Notes: generated by a model from the sequence alone, not told the origin. A stretch of 64,000 nt of DNA from Streptococcus salivarius (GCF_002094975.1 NZ_CP015283.1:248001-312000); one strand, 5' to 3'. Positions 8,119 to 16,292 are shown, counted from the stretch's first letter. A program made the numbers and translations.

Positions 8119-9327
8119 TTAGAATAGAAGCCCCACCATAAATGATGACATAATAGTAAATACGATTGCAAACAAGATTGACAAAATTACACCATTCAAA
8201 AGTGCTGCCAAGATCATTTGATAGAACTTATCAGCCTTCCACGCTGTTGTTACAGGAACAATTGTAAAGAGGTTTGCAAGTGCAAATAAGAAGTAAACAA
8301 CATAGAACAAGAAAAGTGGGAAGCCAACAAGTCCAATAGCTCCGAACAAGATTGTTACGAGCAAGATTGGCAAGGCCAATGATGTCAAGCGACCAAAACG
8401 GTCAAAGCTATTCAAGAAAGTAGTCTCAGGATCACGGAAGATGGCCTTACGTGTCACAAACCCTGCCAAGATGAAGGCAAAGATGAAGAGGAAGGCAGCT
8501 AGAATACTTGCGAAGAAAGCTCCAAAACCAATGCTAGATGTATGGCTTGAAAATGAAGATGAGTAACTATCTGTTCCGTAAGAACCAAACATACTAGACA
8601 ATGCGTTTGTTGTTGATACAACTGGGCTAACAAATTTACGTGCCATAGCGCTCAAGATTGCAAAGAAGGCAAGTCCAGTGAAGAGTGACAAGAAGATATA
8701 GTTAAGCCAACCATTGTGTTTACCATAATCTGTCATGTCAGCTGGACGACGCCATGCATTAAGCAACCATGTCCAGTAGTTTTTGAAAGTAGTAGCAAAT
8801 GCTGATGGTTGCGCTGGTACAACTACAGCTTGACCATTGATAAATTGAACGTTTTGACCTGGTTGAAGAGGTTGACCGTTAGCAAAAGCCGCTTGTTGAC
8901 CAGCTTGAGGATTGGCAAAACCAGCTTGTGGTTGCGCTGCTTGATTTGGCACTCCTTGTACTGGAGTAGCTTGAGCACCCGCAAAGGTTGGTTGTGCTTG
9001 GGCTGCCTGAGCATTTGCAAAAGGAGCTTGCGCTGGCGCTTCTTGGGCACTCGCAAAAGTCGGCTGTGGTTGCGCTTCTTGGGCACCAGCGAAAGTCGGC
9101 TGTGGTTGCGCTTCTTGGGCACTCGCGAAAGTTGGCTGTGGTTGCACTTCTTGGGCACTCGCGAAAGTCGGTTGTGGTTGCGCTGGCGCTTCTTGTGTTG
9201 GAGCAGTTTCTACTGCTGGTGCGTCATCTTGGAACTCACCAGCTGCAAGTGCTGCTGCAATTTCTTCTTCAGTCGCTGAACGACCATTGATGGCTTCAAA
9301 AAAATCTAACCAATCTGCTTTAGTCAT
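8119..9327 (-). CDS. Multi-span membrane protein with N-terminal module and Gln/Pro repeats
   Basis: A 402-residue protein. It starts with TKADWLDFFEAINGRSATEE, the W-x3-F-x4-GR module. Residues about 45-150 are a low-complexity linker of imperfect 12-residue repeats (AQEAQPQPTFAS type), encoded by a 36-bp tandem repeat. The C-terminal half has five to six membrane helices with a central Phe/Ser loop, resembling streptococcal DUF6574/Yip1-like proteins. It lies 51 nt upstream of the TcaA-like gene in the same direction and may be co-transcribed. The repeated linker could vary in length between strains. Function unknown. Confidence 0.75.
   Translation of the reverse strand: MTKADWLDFFEAINGRSATEEEIAAALAAGEFQDDAPAVETAPTQEAPAQPQPTFASAQEVQPQPTFASAQEAQPQPTFAGAQEAQPQPTFASAQEAPAQAPFANAQAAQAQPTFAGAQATPVQGVPNQAAQPQAGFANPQAGQQAAFANGQPLQPGQNVQFINGQAVVVPAQPSAFATTFKNYWTWLLNAWRRPADMTDYGKHNGWLNYIFLSLFTGLAFFAILSAMARKFVSPVVSTTNALSSMFGSYGTDSYSSSFSSHTSSIGFGAFFASILAAFLFIFAFILAGFVTRKAIFRDPETTFLNSFDRFGRLTSLALPILLVTILFGAIGLVGFPLFLFYVVYFLFALANLFTIVPVTTAWKADKFYQMILAALLNGVILSILFAIVFTIMSSFMVGLLF
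8937..9192 (-). repeat. 36-bp tandem repeat inside the Gln/Pro linker
   Basis: About six head-to-tail units of 36 bp, each encoding a version of QPQPTFASAQEA. The best conserved units lie between 9040 and 9180; outer ones are more diverged. The whole-unit length keeps the frame. Confidence 0.8.
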
Positions 9328-9400
9328 AACAATCTCCTTAAAAATACATAGAATGACTTCATTTTATCACAAATAAAGCCATTAATAAATGTCATTTTTA

Positions 9401-9434
9401 TTAGAAAAAGGTTCGGAGCAAGCTGTCCAAACCT
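9401..9434 (-). terminator. Terminator after the HAD/MazG-like gene
   Basis: Minus-strand AAAGGTT...AACCTTTTT with an extended inner stem TGGA/TCCG. Confidence 0.65.
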
Positions 9435-9444
9435 TTATATCTTC

Positions 9445-10830
9445 TTATCTGTTTCTTTGTAGAGATTTTTGAATCTGACGATCCAGCTCACGTTTAATGT
9501 GTGGTTCTGGTGCAAATCGCTCTTCCCAGTCACTTGGTTTAAGAATTTTGTGGGTCACAGGATCAAAATGGGCTTTTCCATCTGGGAAAATTTTCCCCAT
9601 ATTAGCCTCATGAACCGTATCAAAGAAAGGTTTAGGATCCACCCCCATAAGAACAAATGAACCATAGGTCAAGTAAAGCAAGTCAATCAAAGCATCCACC
9701 TGACCAACCATCGTTGACTCTGAGTGCTCTTTAGAACTAACTTTGAGGGCTGCCTTATCAAGAGCAGCATGCAAATCCAGAACAGCCTGACCAAAGACAC
9801 GCTTGTCCCCACCTGATGAAGCATAAAGGAATTCGACAATTTCTTCCAACTTGAAGTCCGCACGGTGACCAGCTTCCTCGATACCGTAAACACGAGGCAT
9901 GTCGTTAGTTGAGCCATCCATCAAATGGTGGAAATCCTTAACCTTGTTGAAGTTGTCATCATCACTGGTAAATGAATTTTCTGTCTCAAAATGAATCAAA
10001 CCGTAGTGTGACAAGGCTTTGGCAATCCCATTTTGGTTATTAGTATCAGTGACATGGGTAGCCTGGTCTTTCAGCTCGTCTTCACCATTACCCATGGCAA
10101 CACCAATGCCGACGCCAGACAGCATTTCTAGGTCATTTTCCGAATCCCCAAAGGCCATAACCTCACTGAGTTCGAAACCAAAAACCTCACCTAGATGAGC
10201 GATACCTTTCAACTTAGATTGGTCCGCTGAAATAATATCGGCTGAATAAGGGCTTGAACGGGTAATCTTCACATGAGGAAACTTTTCTTCAATATCTTGT
10301 GTTTCCCCCACCGTCGCTACCATAACCACCTGATAAATAGGCTCACGCATGATAGTCTTAAGAGTCTCAATACTTTGTGGCTTGAAACGACGAATCAAAG
10401 ACTTGAAACTACGTTCCACCATCTTAGCCCAGGACTTAGGGACAATACGGCTAACGATTTGCCCAAACTTACTCGTTCCCATACTAATAATATTGGAACC
10501 AACAAGACCTGTGCTAGTCCCTAGAGAAATCTCTCTACGGTGCTTGGTGGCATAGCGAATCAAGTTGTAGACTGTTGATTTAGGGAGCTGATTTTGATAC
10601 AGTACCTTGTCATGAGTCAAAATATATTGACCATTATAAGTGACTGCAAAATCCAGACCCAGATTGTCCATGAAAGGCTGAACAAATCCTGGCCCACGAC
10701 CTGTTGCCAAACCAACTAAGATACCATCTTCCTTCATTTGACTGATAGCTTTTTTAGTCGAACTTGACACACGTTTTCGGTCATTTAGAAAAGTCCCATC
10801 AATATCAAAAAAGACTGCTTTAATGGCCAC
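9445..10830 (-). CDS. Cof-type HAD hydrolase fused to a MazG/PRA-PH-like domain
   Basis: A 461-residue two-domain protein. Residues 1-275 are a Cof-type (IIB) HAD phosphatase with the nucleophile motif FFDIDGTF (D9, D11) and the metal motif GDSENDLEM near 228. Residues about 300-440 form an all-helical domain with acidic helices (KLEEIVEFLYASSGG, DALIDLLYLTYGS) resembling MazG/phosphoribosyl-ATP pyrophosphohydrolase-like folds. This fusion occurs in streptococci, where HAD phosphatases act on sugar phosphates or nucleotides. The MazG-like reading suggests a house-cleaning nucleotide role, which is inference. It is divergent from the asparaginase gene. Confidence 0.8.
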   Translation of the reverse strand: MAIKAVFFDIDGTFLNDRKRVSSSTKKAISQMKEDGILVGLATGRGPGFVQPFMDNLGLDFAVTYNGQYILTHDKVLYQNQLPKSTVYNLIRYATKHRREISLGTSTGLVGSNIISMGTSKFGQIVSRIVPKSWAKMVERSFKSLIRRFKPQSIETLKTIMREPIYQVVMVATVGETQDIEEKFPHVKITRSSPYSADIISADQSKLKGIAHLGEVFGFELSEVMAFGDSENDLEMLSGVGIGVAMGNGEDELKDQATHVTDTNNQNGIAKALSHYGLIHFETENSFTSDDDNFNKVKDFHHLMDGSTNDMPRVYGIEEAGHRADFKLEEIVEFLYASSGGDKRVFGQAVLDLHAALDKAALKVSSKEHSESTMVGQVDALIDLLYLTYGSFVLMGVDPKPFFDTVHEANMGKIFPDGKAHFDPVTHKILKPSDWEERFAPEPHIKRELDRQIQKSLQRNR

Positions 10831-10901
10831 AGAGCTCCCCTCCTTCTAACATTTTATGCTAAAATAAATTATAACACATAATACAATGGTGAGTAATATA
10901 A

Positions 10902-11870
10902 ATGAAAAAAAAAATCCTAGTCCTTCACACTGGAGGAACAATTTCCATGTCAGCAGATAATGATGGCAAGGTCAGTCAAAACGATGATAATCCCATGAAC
11001 CATGTGGGACTTGATTTAGACAATTTAGAACTAACCGTTCTCGATTTTCTTAATATCCCTAGCCCACATATCACACCCTACCACATGCTGGATATTTACA
11101 AAAAAATCAAGGAAACAGCTGGGCAATATGATGGGGTGGTCATCACTCATGGGACAGATACTCTGGAAGAGACAGCCTACTTCCTAGACACCATGGCCGT
11201 TCCTGAAATTCCAATCGTTTTAACTGGTGCCATGCGTTCGTCGAACGAACTAGGTAGCGACGGAGTCTATAACTATCTCTCAGCTCTACGCGTTGCTAGC
11301 GACGACAAGGCCGCTGACAAAGGAATCCTGGTCGTGATGAATGATGAAATCCATGCAGCCAAGTATGTGACTAAGACCCATACCACAAACGTGGCAACCT
11401 TCCACACACCAACTCATGGTCCACTAGGAATCATCATGAAGCATGACATCCTCTGGTTCAAAACTGCTGAGCCTCGGGTTCGCTTTGATTTGGAACAAAT
11501 CACAGGAACAGTCCCAATCATCAAGGCCTATGCTGGGATGGGTATCGGAGATGGAATCATCAGTCTCCTAGACCCTGAAAAGATTGACGGCGTGGTTATC
11601 GAGGCCCTAGGTGCTGGAAACCTCCCACCACTAGCTGCAAGAGAAATTACGTCACTTATGGACAAGGGAGTTCCCGTTGTACTCGTTTCCCGTTGCTTTA
11701 ACGGTATCGCCGAACCAGTCTATGCCTACGAAGGAGGTGGCGTTAAACTCCAAGAAGCAGGCGTTATGTTTGTCAAAGAACTCAATGCACCAAAAGCCCG
11801 CCTCAAACTCCTCATCGCACTTAGTGCAGGACTTGAAGGCCAAGAATTGAAAGACTATATCGAGGGGTAA
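10902..11870 (+). CDS. ansA: L-asparaginase
   Basis: A 322-residue type I (cytoplasmic) asparaginase that converts asparagine to aspartate and ammonia. The first catalytic motif is VLHTGGTIS at residues 6-14 and the second is VVITHGTDTLEET near residue 79; both catalytic threonines are present. Length is normal and no signal peptide is seen. It is followed 3 nt later by a 47-codon gene, so the two are probably co-transcribed. A promoter with TGCTAAAAT lies about 30 bp upstream. Confidence 0.92.
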   Translation: MKKKILVLHTGGTISMSADNDGKVSQNDDNPMNHVGLDLDNLELTVLDFLNIPSPHITPYHMLDIYKKIKETAGQYDGVVITHGTDTLEETAYFLDTMAVPEIPIVLTGAMRSSNELGSDGVYNYLSALRVASDDKAADKGILVVMNDEIHAAKYVTKTHTTNVATFHTPTHGPLGIIMKHDILWFKTAEPRVRFDLEQITGTVPIIKAYAGMGIGDGIISLLDPEKIDGVVIEALGAGNLPPLAAREITSLMDKGVPVVLVSRCFNGIAEPVYAYEGGGVKLQEAGVMFVKELNAPKARLKLLIALSAGLEGQELKDYIEG

Positions 11871-11873
11871 GAC

Positions 11874-12017
11874 ATGAAACTTAGCATTGAAGCAACCGAT
11901 AAATTGGAAAACAAAGATTTCCACTATGAGCTGACAGTCTCAAAAACACATATCGCCATGGTCTGTGGCACCGTGCTAGCCAGTCTAGCCCTGGTCGCAT
12001 GGCTAAAGAAAAAATAA
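11874..12017 (+). CDS. Small tail-anchored protein downstream of asparaginase
   Basis: A 47-residue gene starting 3 nt after ansA; AGGGG at the end of ansA is its likely ribosome site. The N-terminal ~25 residues are charged (MKLSIEATDKLENKDFHYEL) and the C-terminal ~18 are hydrophobic, ending in KKK, so it looks like a small tail-anchored membrane protein. A terminator follows directly. No family recognised. Coupled position suggests expression with asparaginase. Confidence 0.65.
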   Translation: MKLSIEATDKLENKDFHYELTVSKTHIAMVCGTVLASLALVAWLKKK

Positions 12018-12073
12018 AAAAAGCTTGAAGCATCGTCACGAGAAAGGTGACTGAACTGCTTCAGGCTTTTAGT
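12018..12073 (+). terminator. Terminator after ansA operon, also serving the opposite strand
   Basis: Outer arms AAGC.TGAAGCA and TGCTTCAGGCTTTT flank an inner stem GTCAC/GTGAC. T-run on plus; the A-run on the left makes it usable in both directions. Confidence 0.7.
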
Positions 12074-12281
12074 TTTCTTCGTCTGGTCTATATTCAAGAA
12101 TATCTCCTGGTTGACAATTCAACTCCTTACAAATAGCGTCCAGTGTTGTAAAACGGATTGCCTTGGCCTTGCCTGTCTTAAGAACCGAGAGATTGGCTGG
12201 GGTAATACCAATCCGTTCTGCAAGCTCACCCGAGCGCATCTTCTTCTTGGCAAGTTCAACGTCCAAATTGACAATAATCAT
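12069..12281 (-). CDS. Small Cro/CI-type HTH regulator (YozG family)
   Basis: A 70-residue protein consisting of one helix-turn-helix domain (KMRSGELAERIGITPANLSVL, recognition helix near residues 28-38) and ending ELNCQPGDILEYRPDEEN, the usual ending of the YozG/YyzF-like family. It lies 9 nt after the DUF2975 membrane gene with which this regulator type is commonly paired. It probably represses its own operon; no operator was identified. Confidence 0.85.
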   Translation of the reverse strand: MIIVNLDVELAKKKMRSGELAERIGITPANLSVLKTGKAKAIRFTTLDAICKELNCQPGDILEYRPDEEN

Positions 12282-12290
12282 AAGCCCCTC

Positions 12291-12899
12291 CTAAATCGTG
12301 TACTCATTTTCCTCAGCAATGGCATTAGCCTTGGTCAAAATCATAGCAACAGCATAGAGGACAAAACTAACTAGCAAATAACTGATGTTAAAGAAACTAT
12401 AACTATGGCTGCCTGTTCCAAATGTAAAGATACCATTATTGATAAAAGCCCCAAGAACTAGCAAATGCGCTGACCAACGAACCAACTTAGCATTTTTAGC
12501 AATGAAAATATCAGAACGATAAAGATTAATCAAAAAGGCACGTAGACACAACAAGAATCCTATGTTGACTACCATACGAAGGAAATCAATGGTTGCTGTA
12601 AAAATCGTCAAACTAGAGCCGTTGCTTTTTACAGTAACTCCTGGACCGAGAAGCATCCGCAAACCTTGTTGTAAGAGTCCTTCATGACCAGTCAGAATAA
12701 TGGCATCAGTAAGAATGGTGATTACAAGACTTAAAAAGCCCACAAAAAGGAGAACATTGACGAATAGGAGAACACTACGCAGACGTTTTTGTTCTTGCGT
12801 TTCCTGGCGACTTTTGGCACTTTTGGCAGATCTCCAACCATAATAACTAGAACCAGCTAAGGCTAGGACGATTAAAACATAGAATAAGATAGTTTTCAT
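12291..12899 (-). CDS. DUF2975-family membrane protein
   Basis: A 202-residue protein with four to five hydrophobic segments (about 5-22, 45-68, 105-130, 148-165 and 172-192). Its size, topology and coupling to a small HTH regulator 9 nt downstream fit the DUF2975 family, often found with YozG-type regulators in Firmicutes. The function of the family is not known. A short positively charged segment (KSAKSRQETQEQKRLR) follows the first helix. Confidence 0.75.
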   Translation of the reverse strand: MKTILFYVLIVLALAGSSYYGWRSAKSAKSRQETQEQKRLRSVLLFVNVLLFVGFLSLVITILTDAIILTGHEGLLQQGLRMLLGPGVTVKSNGSSLTIFTATIDFLRMVVNIGFLLCLRAFLINLYRSDIFIAKNAKLVRWSAHLLVLGAFINNGIFTFGTGSHSYSFFNISYLLVSFVLYAVAMILTKANAIAEENEYTI

Positions 12900-12952
12900 G
12901 TGTTACCTCAATTGTAAATACATTTTGATTTTTTTGGAGAATAGACTAGAAA

Positions 12953-12985
12953 AAGCCAAGGTGCCTCTAGGAGCCCTTGACCTCG
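12953..12985 (-). terminator. Terminator after the 13.1 kb membrane gene
   Basis: Minus strand CAAGGGCTCC TAGA GGCACCTTGG then CTTTTT. Ends the transcript of the decayed transporter locus. Confidence 0.65.
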
Positions 12986-13092
12986 TTCTAAATCATTAGC
13001 TAACTATTAACAGTATCAATTATATCGAATATCAATATAAAATACTAGTTTTTAGATAAGATTTTACTACTTTTCAAATAAGAATTATTCAA

Positions 13093-13530
13093 TTATTTGA
13101 CCGCTGTTTGTCCCTTACGAAGACGAATCGCATCACAAGCTAGAGAGACCAAGAAGAGCCAGACTGATGTACTAAAATCCATTACAAGGTGATTAGTCAT
13201 TCCCAACTGCAGGAAGATATTCAAGGCTGATGGCACAAAGGTTAAGAGGGCAACCTTTTTCAAGAAAAGAGAGAAATCTTCTGTCCAAAGTGCCTTCCAA
13301 GTAAAGGATTTAAGTTCTTTACGAAGGAACCAAATCAAGGCAAGATAGAAGGCAAATTGTAGCTCTGCGACCAGCCAGTAACCCCAACCAGAAAGGTAAT
13401 GAACCTCTGCACCTGGGAAAAGGCTAGCCACATCCACAAAAGGAAGGATAGGTAAAGCAAGCATTGCAAGACCGTAGATTGCCATAAGAAGAATAAGAAG
13501 AGCGTTGATGATTAATTTAAGTGTTTTCAT
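13093..13530 (-). CDS. Four-span membrane protein, unknown
   Basis: A 145-residue protein from ATG 13530, chosen because AAAGGA lies 11-12 nt upstream and the longer reading from 13587 runs into the preceding truncated ORF. Hydrophobic segments lie near 5-28, 50-70, 90-108 and 118-135. It resembles small streptococcal membrane proteins of the bacteriocin-immunity or DUF2975-like size class, but no family is certain. It is the last gene of the AT-rich transporter locus, following a broken ABC exporter. Confidence 0.6.
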   Translation of the reverse strand: MKTLKLIINALLILLMAIYGLAMLALPILPFVDVASLFPGAEVHYLSGWGYWLVAELQFAFYLALIWFLRKELKSFTWKALWTEDFSLFLKKVALLTFVPSALNIFLQLGMTNHLVMDFSTSVWLFLVSLACDAIRLRKGQTAVK

Positions 13531-13558
13531 GATAAGTATTTCCTTTGTTAAATAGTTT

Positions 13559-13756
13559 TTAGTATATAATTTCTCTGATACTGTCAATAAAGTTCATTCT
13601 ATCACGATCTGCTAAACTGCCCATAATTAAAGGCAAAGCAAGTGTAGATAAGGCACCGATAATACTTAGAATTAATCCTACTATAAATAAAAAGTACTCA
13701 GGTATAAGAAAGCGTCTAATTTGAGATAATACTGAAGAACTTTTTTTACTCTCCAT
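13559..13756 (-). pseudogene. N-terminal remnant of an ABC exporter
   Basis: 65 residues that look like the beginning of an ABC-type exporter with fused membrane and ATPase domains: a short soluble start, then the first helix and loop (IPEYFLFIVGLILSIIGALS, then TLALPLIMGSLAD). The frame then stops after REIIY; the remaining helices and ATPase are missing. The ATG follows the ABC-2 permease by 17 nt. I interpret it as a deletion scar rather than a real short protein. Confidence 0.7.
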
Positions 13757-13773
13757 AATAGTACCTCAACCCA

Positions 13774-14532
13774 CTAATACTCAAGTCTACTGTAAAAATA
13801 TAAAGAAGCAATATACAAAATTGCATAGTAGACTACAAATAATAACATAATAAGTAATATACTACTATTAAAAGACATATGACCTAACACATTAACATAA
13901 CCGTTCGGAAACACATATTTTAGCGAAGCAAGTTGTGGAGCTATAAAAGAAAAAAGTGCAAAAATAATTCCTACAAGCATAGTGAATCCATTTGTCAAGA
14001 TAATTGATGCCAGACTGGCAACTAATAAACACAACAAAAACACCAAAATAGTCCCTAAAATACTAATTACCGTATACTGTACATCATCAATTTTGGAAGG
14101 CCAAAACCTACCTGATGTATATGGTTTATGAACCAAATAAACATAATAAGTAAACAATGATGAAAAGAAAGTTATTACTATATACAATATTTGAAACAAT
14201 AAAATCGCTCCTAACTTTGCATTTAAAATAACTTTTCTACTAATATCTTTGTAAAGATACATAATACCACTTGTAATTTCATCCCTAAAAATCGTACTTA
14301 CAATATAAATAAAAACTACTAATGGCAAGGTCATTTGGTACTGAGTAAATAAAACTGCACTAAAAAACTCTAAAAAGCTTAGTGACCCTACTGGGGCGCT
14401 CAATTGCATAAAATTGGTATTAAATAATCCTACAACAATTAATAGCATTGGGAAAAAGCTAAAAGCTAACGCAATTTTTGATTCTTTTTTCTTCAACAAT
14501 GCTTTAAAAAAAGGTAATGTTAAGTAATTCAT
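13774..14532 (-). CDS. ABC-2 family permease (peptide/lantibiotic-type)
   Basis: A 252-residue protein with six predicted membrane helices and the loop style of ABC-2 permeases (FRDEITSGIMYLYKDISRK is the conserved amphipathic coupling region near residue 87). It starts 2 nt after the ATPase gene. Codon use is much more AT-rich than the flanking housekeeping genes, suggesting horizontal transfer. With the broken exporter next to it, it probably belonged to a bacteriocin immunity or export locus (LanFE-like), which is inference. Confidence 0.8.
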   Translation of the reverse strand: MNYLTLPFFKALLKKKESKIALAFSFFPMLLIVVGLFNTNFMQLSAPVGSLSFLEFFSAVLFTQYQMTLPLVVFIYIVSTIFRDEITSGIMYLYKDISRKVILNAKLGAILLFQILYIVITFFSSLFTYYVYLVHKPYTSGRFWPSKIDDVQYTVISILGTILVFLLCLLVASLASIILTNGFTMLVGIIFALFSFIAPQLASLKYVFPNGYVNVLGHMSFNSSILLIMLLFVVYYAILYIASLYFYSRLEY

Positions 14533-14534
14533 TC

Positions 14535-15422
14535 CTATTCCTCCACAAATAATCTTTCTAAACTATCCTTTTTAGATAAAACATTATTAATTAGCTTAGC
14601 AACTGCAAGTTGTTCCAAGATACTATTTAATGCTTCATTATTTACAGAATTATCAATTTCAATATTATTTTCACTATACTTTAAGCTATATTTTTTCACA
14701 AGATTCTCTATCAAATGATTATCTTCATCTCTGAAAATCTCATTCAGCTCTATTATAATACTATTTTGCTCCGTACTGATTTTATCATCAATTATCCCTG
14801 ATTCAATGAAAAGATAACGTGTACACAAGTCTTCTAATTCTGCTAACTGATGACTAGATATTATCATTGATGTTTTATTAACTTTTGACCATTGTTTTAA
14901 AATTTCCAATAAATTTTTAACACCGATAGGATCTAAACCCACAAAAGGCTCATCTAACAACACAAATTGAGGTTCCGTAACAAGAGCCAATGCTAAAGCA
15001 GTTCTTTGTTTCATACCAAAAGAAAAATCTATAGGTTTTCTATCTTTAGCTTCCCAAAGTCCGACTAATTTCAGTATTTTTTCGATATTATCTTGATACT
15101 GTTCTTTCTTATGAATTTTAAGATATAACTTTAAGTTTTCTTCAACACTAATTTGTGGAAAGAATACAGGTTCTATCATGATTCCAAAATCTTTAAGAAT
15201 ATTATCTTCTTTAAAAATGTCCCTACCATTAAAAAAAACATTCCCTTCTGTAGGATTTTGAGATTTTGCTAATATTTTGAGCAAAGTACTCTTCCCTGAA
15301 CCATTTTTACCTACTAAACCTATAATATCTCCCTCTTCAATCGTAAAAGTAGCATTTTCTAAAGAATAAAAAGCATTACCCTTATATTTTTTTCCTAACC
15401 CTTTAACTTCAATTATTGCCAT
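14535..15422 (-). CDS. ABC transporter ATPase (peptide/lantibiotic-type)
   Basis: A 295-residue ATPase: Walker A GKNGSGKST near residue 38, signature FSFGMKQR near 135, Walker B FVLLDEPFVGLDP near 154, and H-loop ISSHQ near 190. The signature reads SFGMKQ instead of SGGQ, common in lantibiotic-immunity type ATPases. An extra C-terminal ~80 residues follow. Paired with the permease 2 nt downstream. AT-rich. The 5' flank is an overlapping fragment of another membrane protein, so the original upstream gene has been lost. Confidence 0.85.
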   Translation of the reverse strand: MAIIEVKGLGKKYKGNAFYSLENATFTIEEGDIIGLVGKNGSGKSTLLKILAKSQNPTEGNVFFNGRDIFKEDNILKDFGIMIEPVFFPQISVEENLKLYLKIHKKEQYQDNIEKILKLVGLWEAKDRKPIDFSFGMKQRTALALALVTEPQFVLLDEPFVGLDPIGVKNLLEILKQWSKVNKTSMIISSHQLAELEDLCTRYLFIESGIIDDKISTEQNSIIIELNEIFRDEDNHLIENLVKKYSLKYSENNIEIDNSVNNEALNSILEQLAVAKLINNVLSKKDSLERLFVEE

Positions 15423-15650
15423 TTTTCTTCACCATACGTTCCATAACTTTTATACTAATATACTCTACCAAGAAATAAAGTAAGGCTACAAATACAATTT
15501 GAGAAGGCTCAATTAAACTATTATTTATCTTGATATACATTTCTCCACTTGTTATTGTATTTTTTTGAATAAAACTAGTCCAGACACTAGAACCTTTTAA
15601 AAATAGCCCTATAATAATGTAAGCAATTAAAGAGATTGCTGGAAAAATTC
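15409..15650 (-). pseudogene. C-terminal remnant of a membrane protein
   Basis: An open frame with no start encodes about 78 residues with two hydrophobic stretches (AISLIAYIIIGLFLKG and IVFVALLYFLVEYIS), ending ERMVKKNGNN and overlapping the ATPase start by 14 nt. Its 5' end is cut by the IS256-type remnant at about 15645. It is probably the tail of a further transporter component. Confidence 0.65.
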
Positions 15651-15752
15651 ATCAATATCTTGCTTTTGGGCTAGGAAGTTAAGCAGTTCTGTGCTAAACT
15701 GAGTCATAGGAATAAATCTCTTTCTAGTAATGTGTTGCAACTCTACTATAAC
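15627..15752 (-). mobile_element. 5' end remnant of an IS256-family element
   Basis: ATG at 15707 begins MTQFSTELLNFLAQKQDIDE and continues FF, which matches the well known start of streptococcal IS256-family transposases (IS1191 type), then diverges and stops after 26 codons. The rest of the transposase is missing. The upstream part with TATAGTAGAGTTGCAACA probably includes the terminal repeat. The remnant lies between the promoter at 15861-15889 and the transporter genes. Confidence 0.75.
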
Positions 15753-15833
15753 GGATTTATTCCTTTTTGTGTTTACACAACTTATTTTACACTATCATTT
15801 CTCTTTTTCGCGAATAAGATTGTCTTTATCGAA

Positions 15834-15916
15834 AACTTATTATCGTTTATCGATAATTATATATTACACTCTTTATTTCTCCTTGTCAACAACTTTTATC
15901 GTTTTTCGATATTTTT
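15834..15916 (-). promoter_or_regulatory. Promoter flanked by repeated CGATAA operators
   Basis: Minus strand TTGACA (15884-15889), 17-bp spacer, TAATAT (15861-15866). Two similar 20-bp elements flank it: AACTTATTATCGTTTATCGA (from 15834, downstream of -10) and AACTTTTATCGTTTTTCGAT (from 15891, upstream of -35). The arrangement suggests a repressor bound on both sides; the regulator is unknown. Confidence 0.7.
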
Positions 15917-15941
15917 TATCTAAGATTCAAAAAAATAGAAA

Positions 15942-15968
15942 AACCAGCTAAGAAAATCTTAACTGGTT
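15942..15968 (-). terminator. Terminator of the 25-codon peptide transcript
   Basis: Minus strand AACCAGTTAAGA / TCTTAGCTGGTT followed by TTTCTATTTTTTT. A further 8-bp stem (CTAGAC...GTCTAG) lies at about 15989-16014. Confidence 0.75.
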
Positions 15969-16134
15969 ACCTTACTTATGTTAATCACCTAGACTGGTCA
16001 TACTTCCGTCTAGACTTGTTATGATTTTAAGAAGAGGGGTTCTACGTTATGAAAAAAAGGAAAAAGGGATTTTGGAAAATGAGGGATGAAAGTTGTAGAA
16101 TATGGGTAAATTTAGCCTCTTCCTGGCATCAATA

Positions 16135-16212
16135 TTAGTTTTGATAAACCTTAAAGTCTTGAGGATGCTTTTGGAAATTTGGGTTGTATGTTACTTTAAT
16201 TTTTACTGTCAT
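16135..16212 (-). CDS. 25-residue peptide under four phased regulator sites
   Basis: ATG at 16212 is preceded by AAGGAGG with an 8-nt spacer, an excellent ribosome site. The peptide starts MTVKIKVTYNPNFQ and ends FKVYQN; it is hydrophilic, basic and has no signal or double-glycine leader. The transcript starts near 16286 and ends at the terminator at 15942-15968, so it stands alone. Two hairpins lie in the 5' leader (ATCAAAAC/GTTTTGAT and TTTGGC/GCCAAA). The strong ribosome site and dedicated regulated promoter argue that the peptide is real. I do not recognise it. Confidence 0.7.
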   Translation of the reverse strand: MTVKIKVTYNPNFQKHPQDFKVYQN

Positions 16213-16292
16213 TGTTGTTTCCTCCTTTTTAGGAATGGTTTGGCCTAGCCAAAACGTTTTATTATCAAAACCTATCTCGTTTTGATGGTTTT

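Noticed and set aside
8988..9290. Leucine- and arginine-rich frames opposite the Gln/Pro repeat
   Set aside because: They are antisense readings of a tandem repeat and have no ribosome site.
16049..16138. 29-codon plus-strand frame MKKRKKGFWKM...
   Set aside because: Weak GAGGGG site, antisense to the end of the better supported peptide transcript, and no promoter seen.
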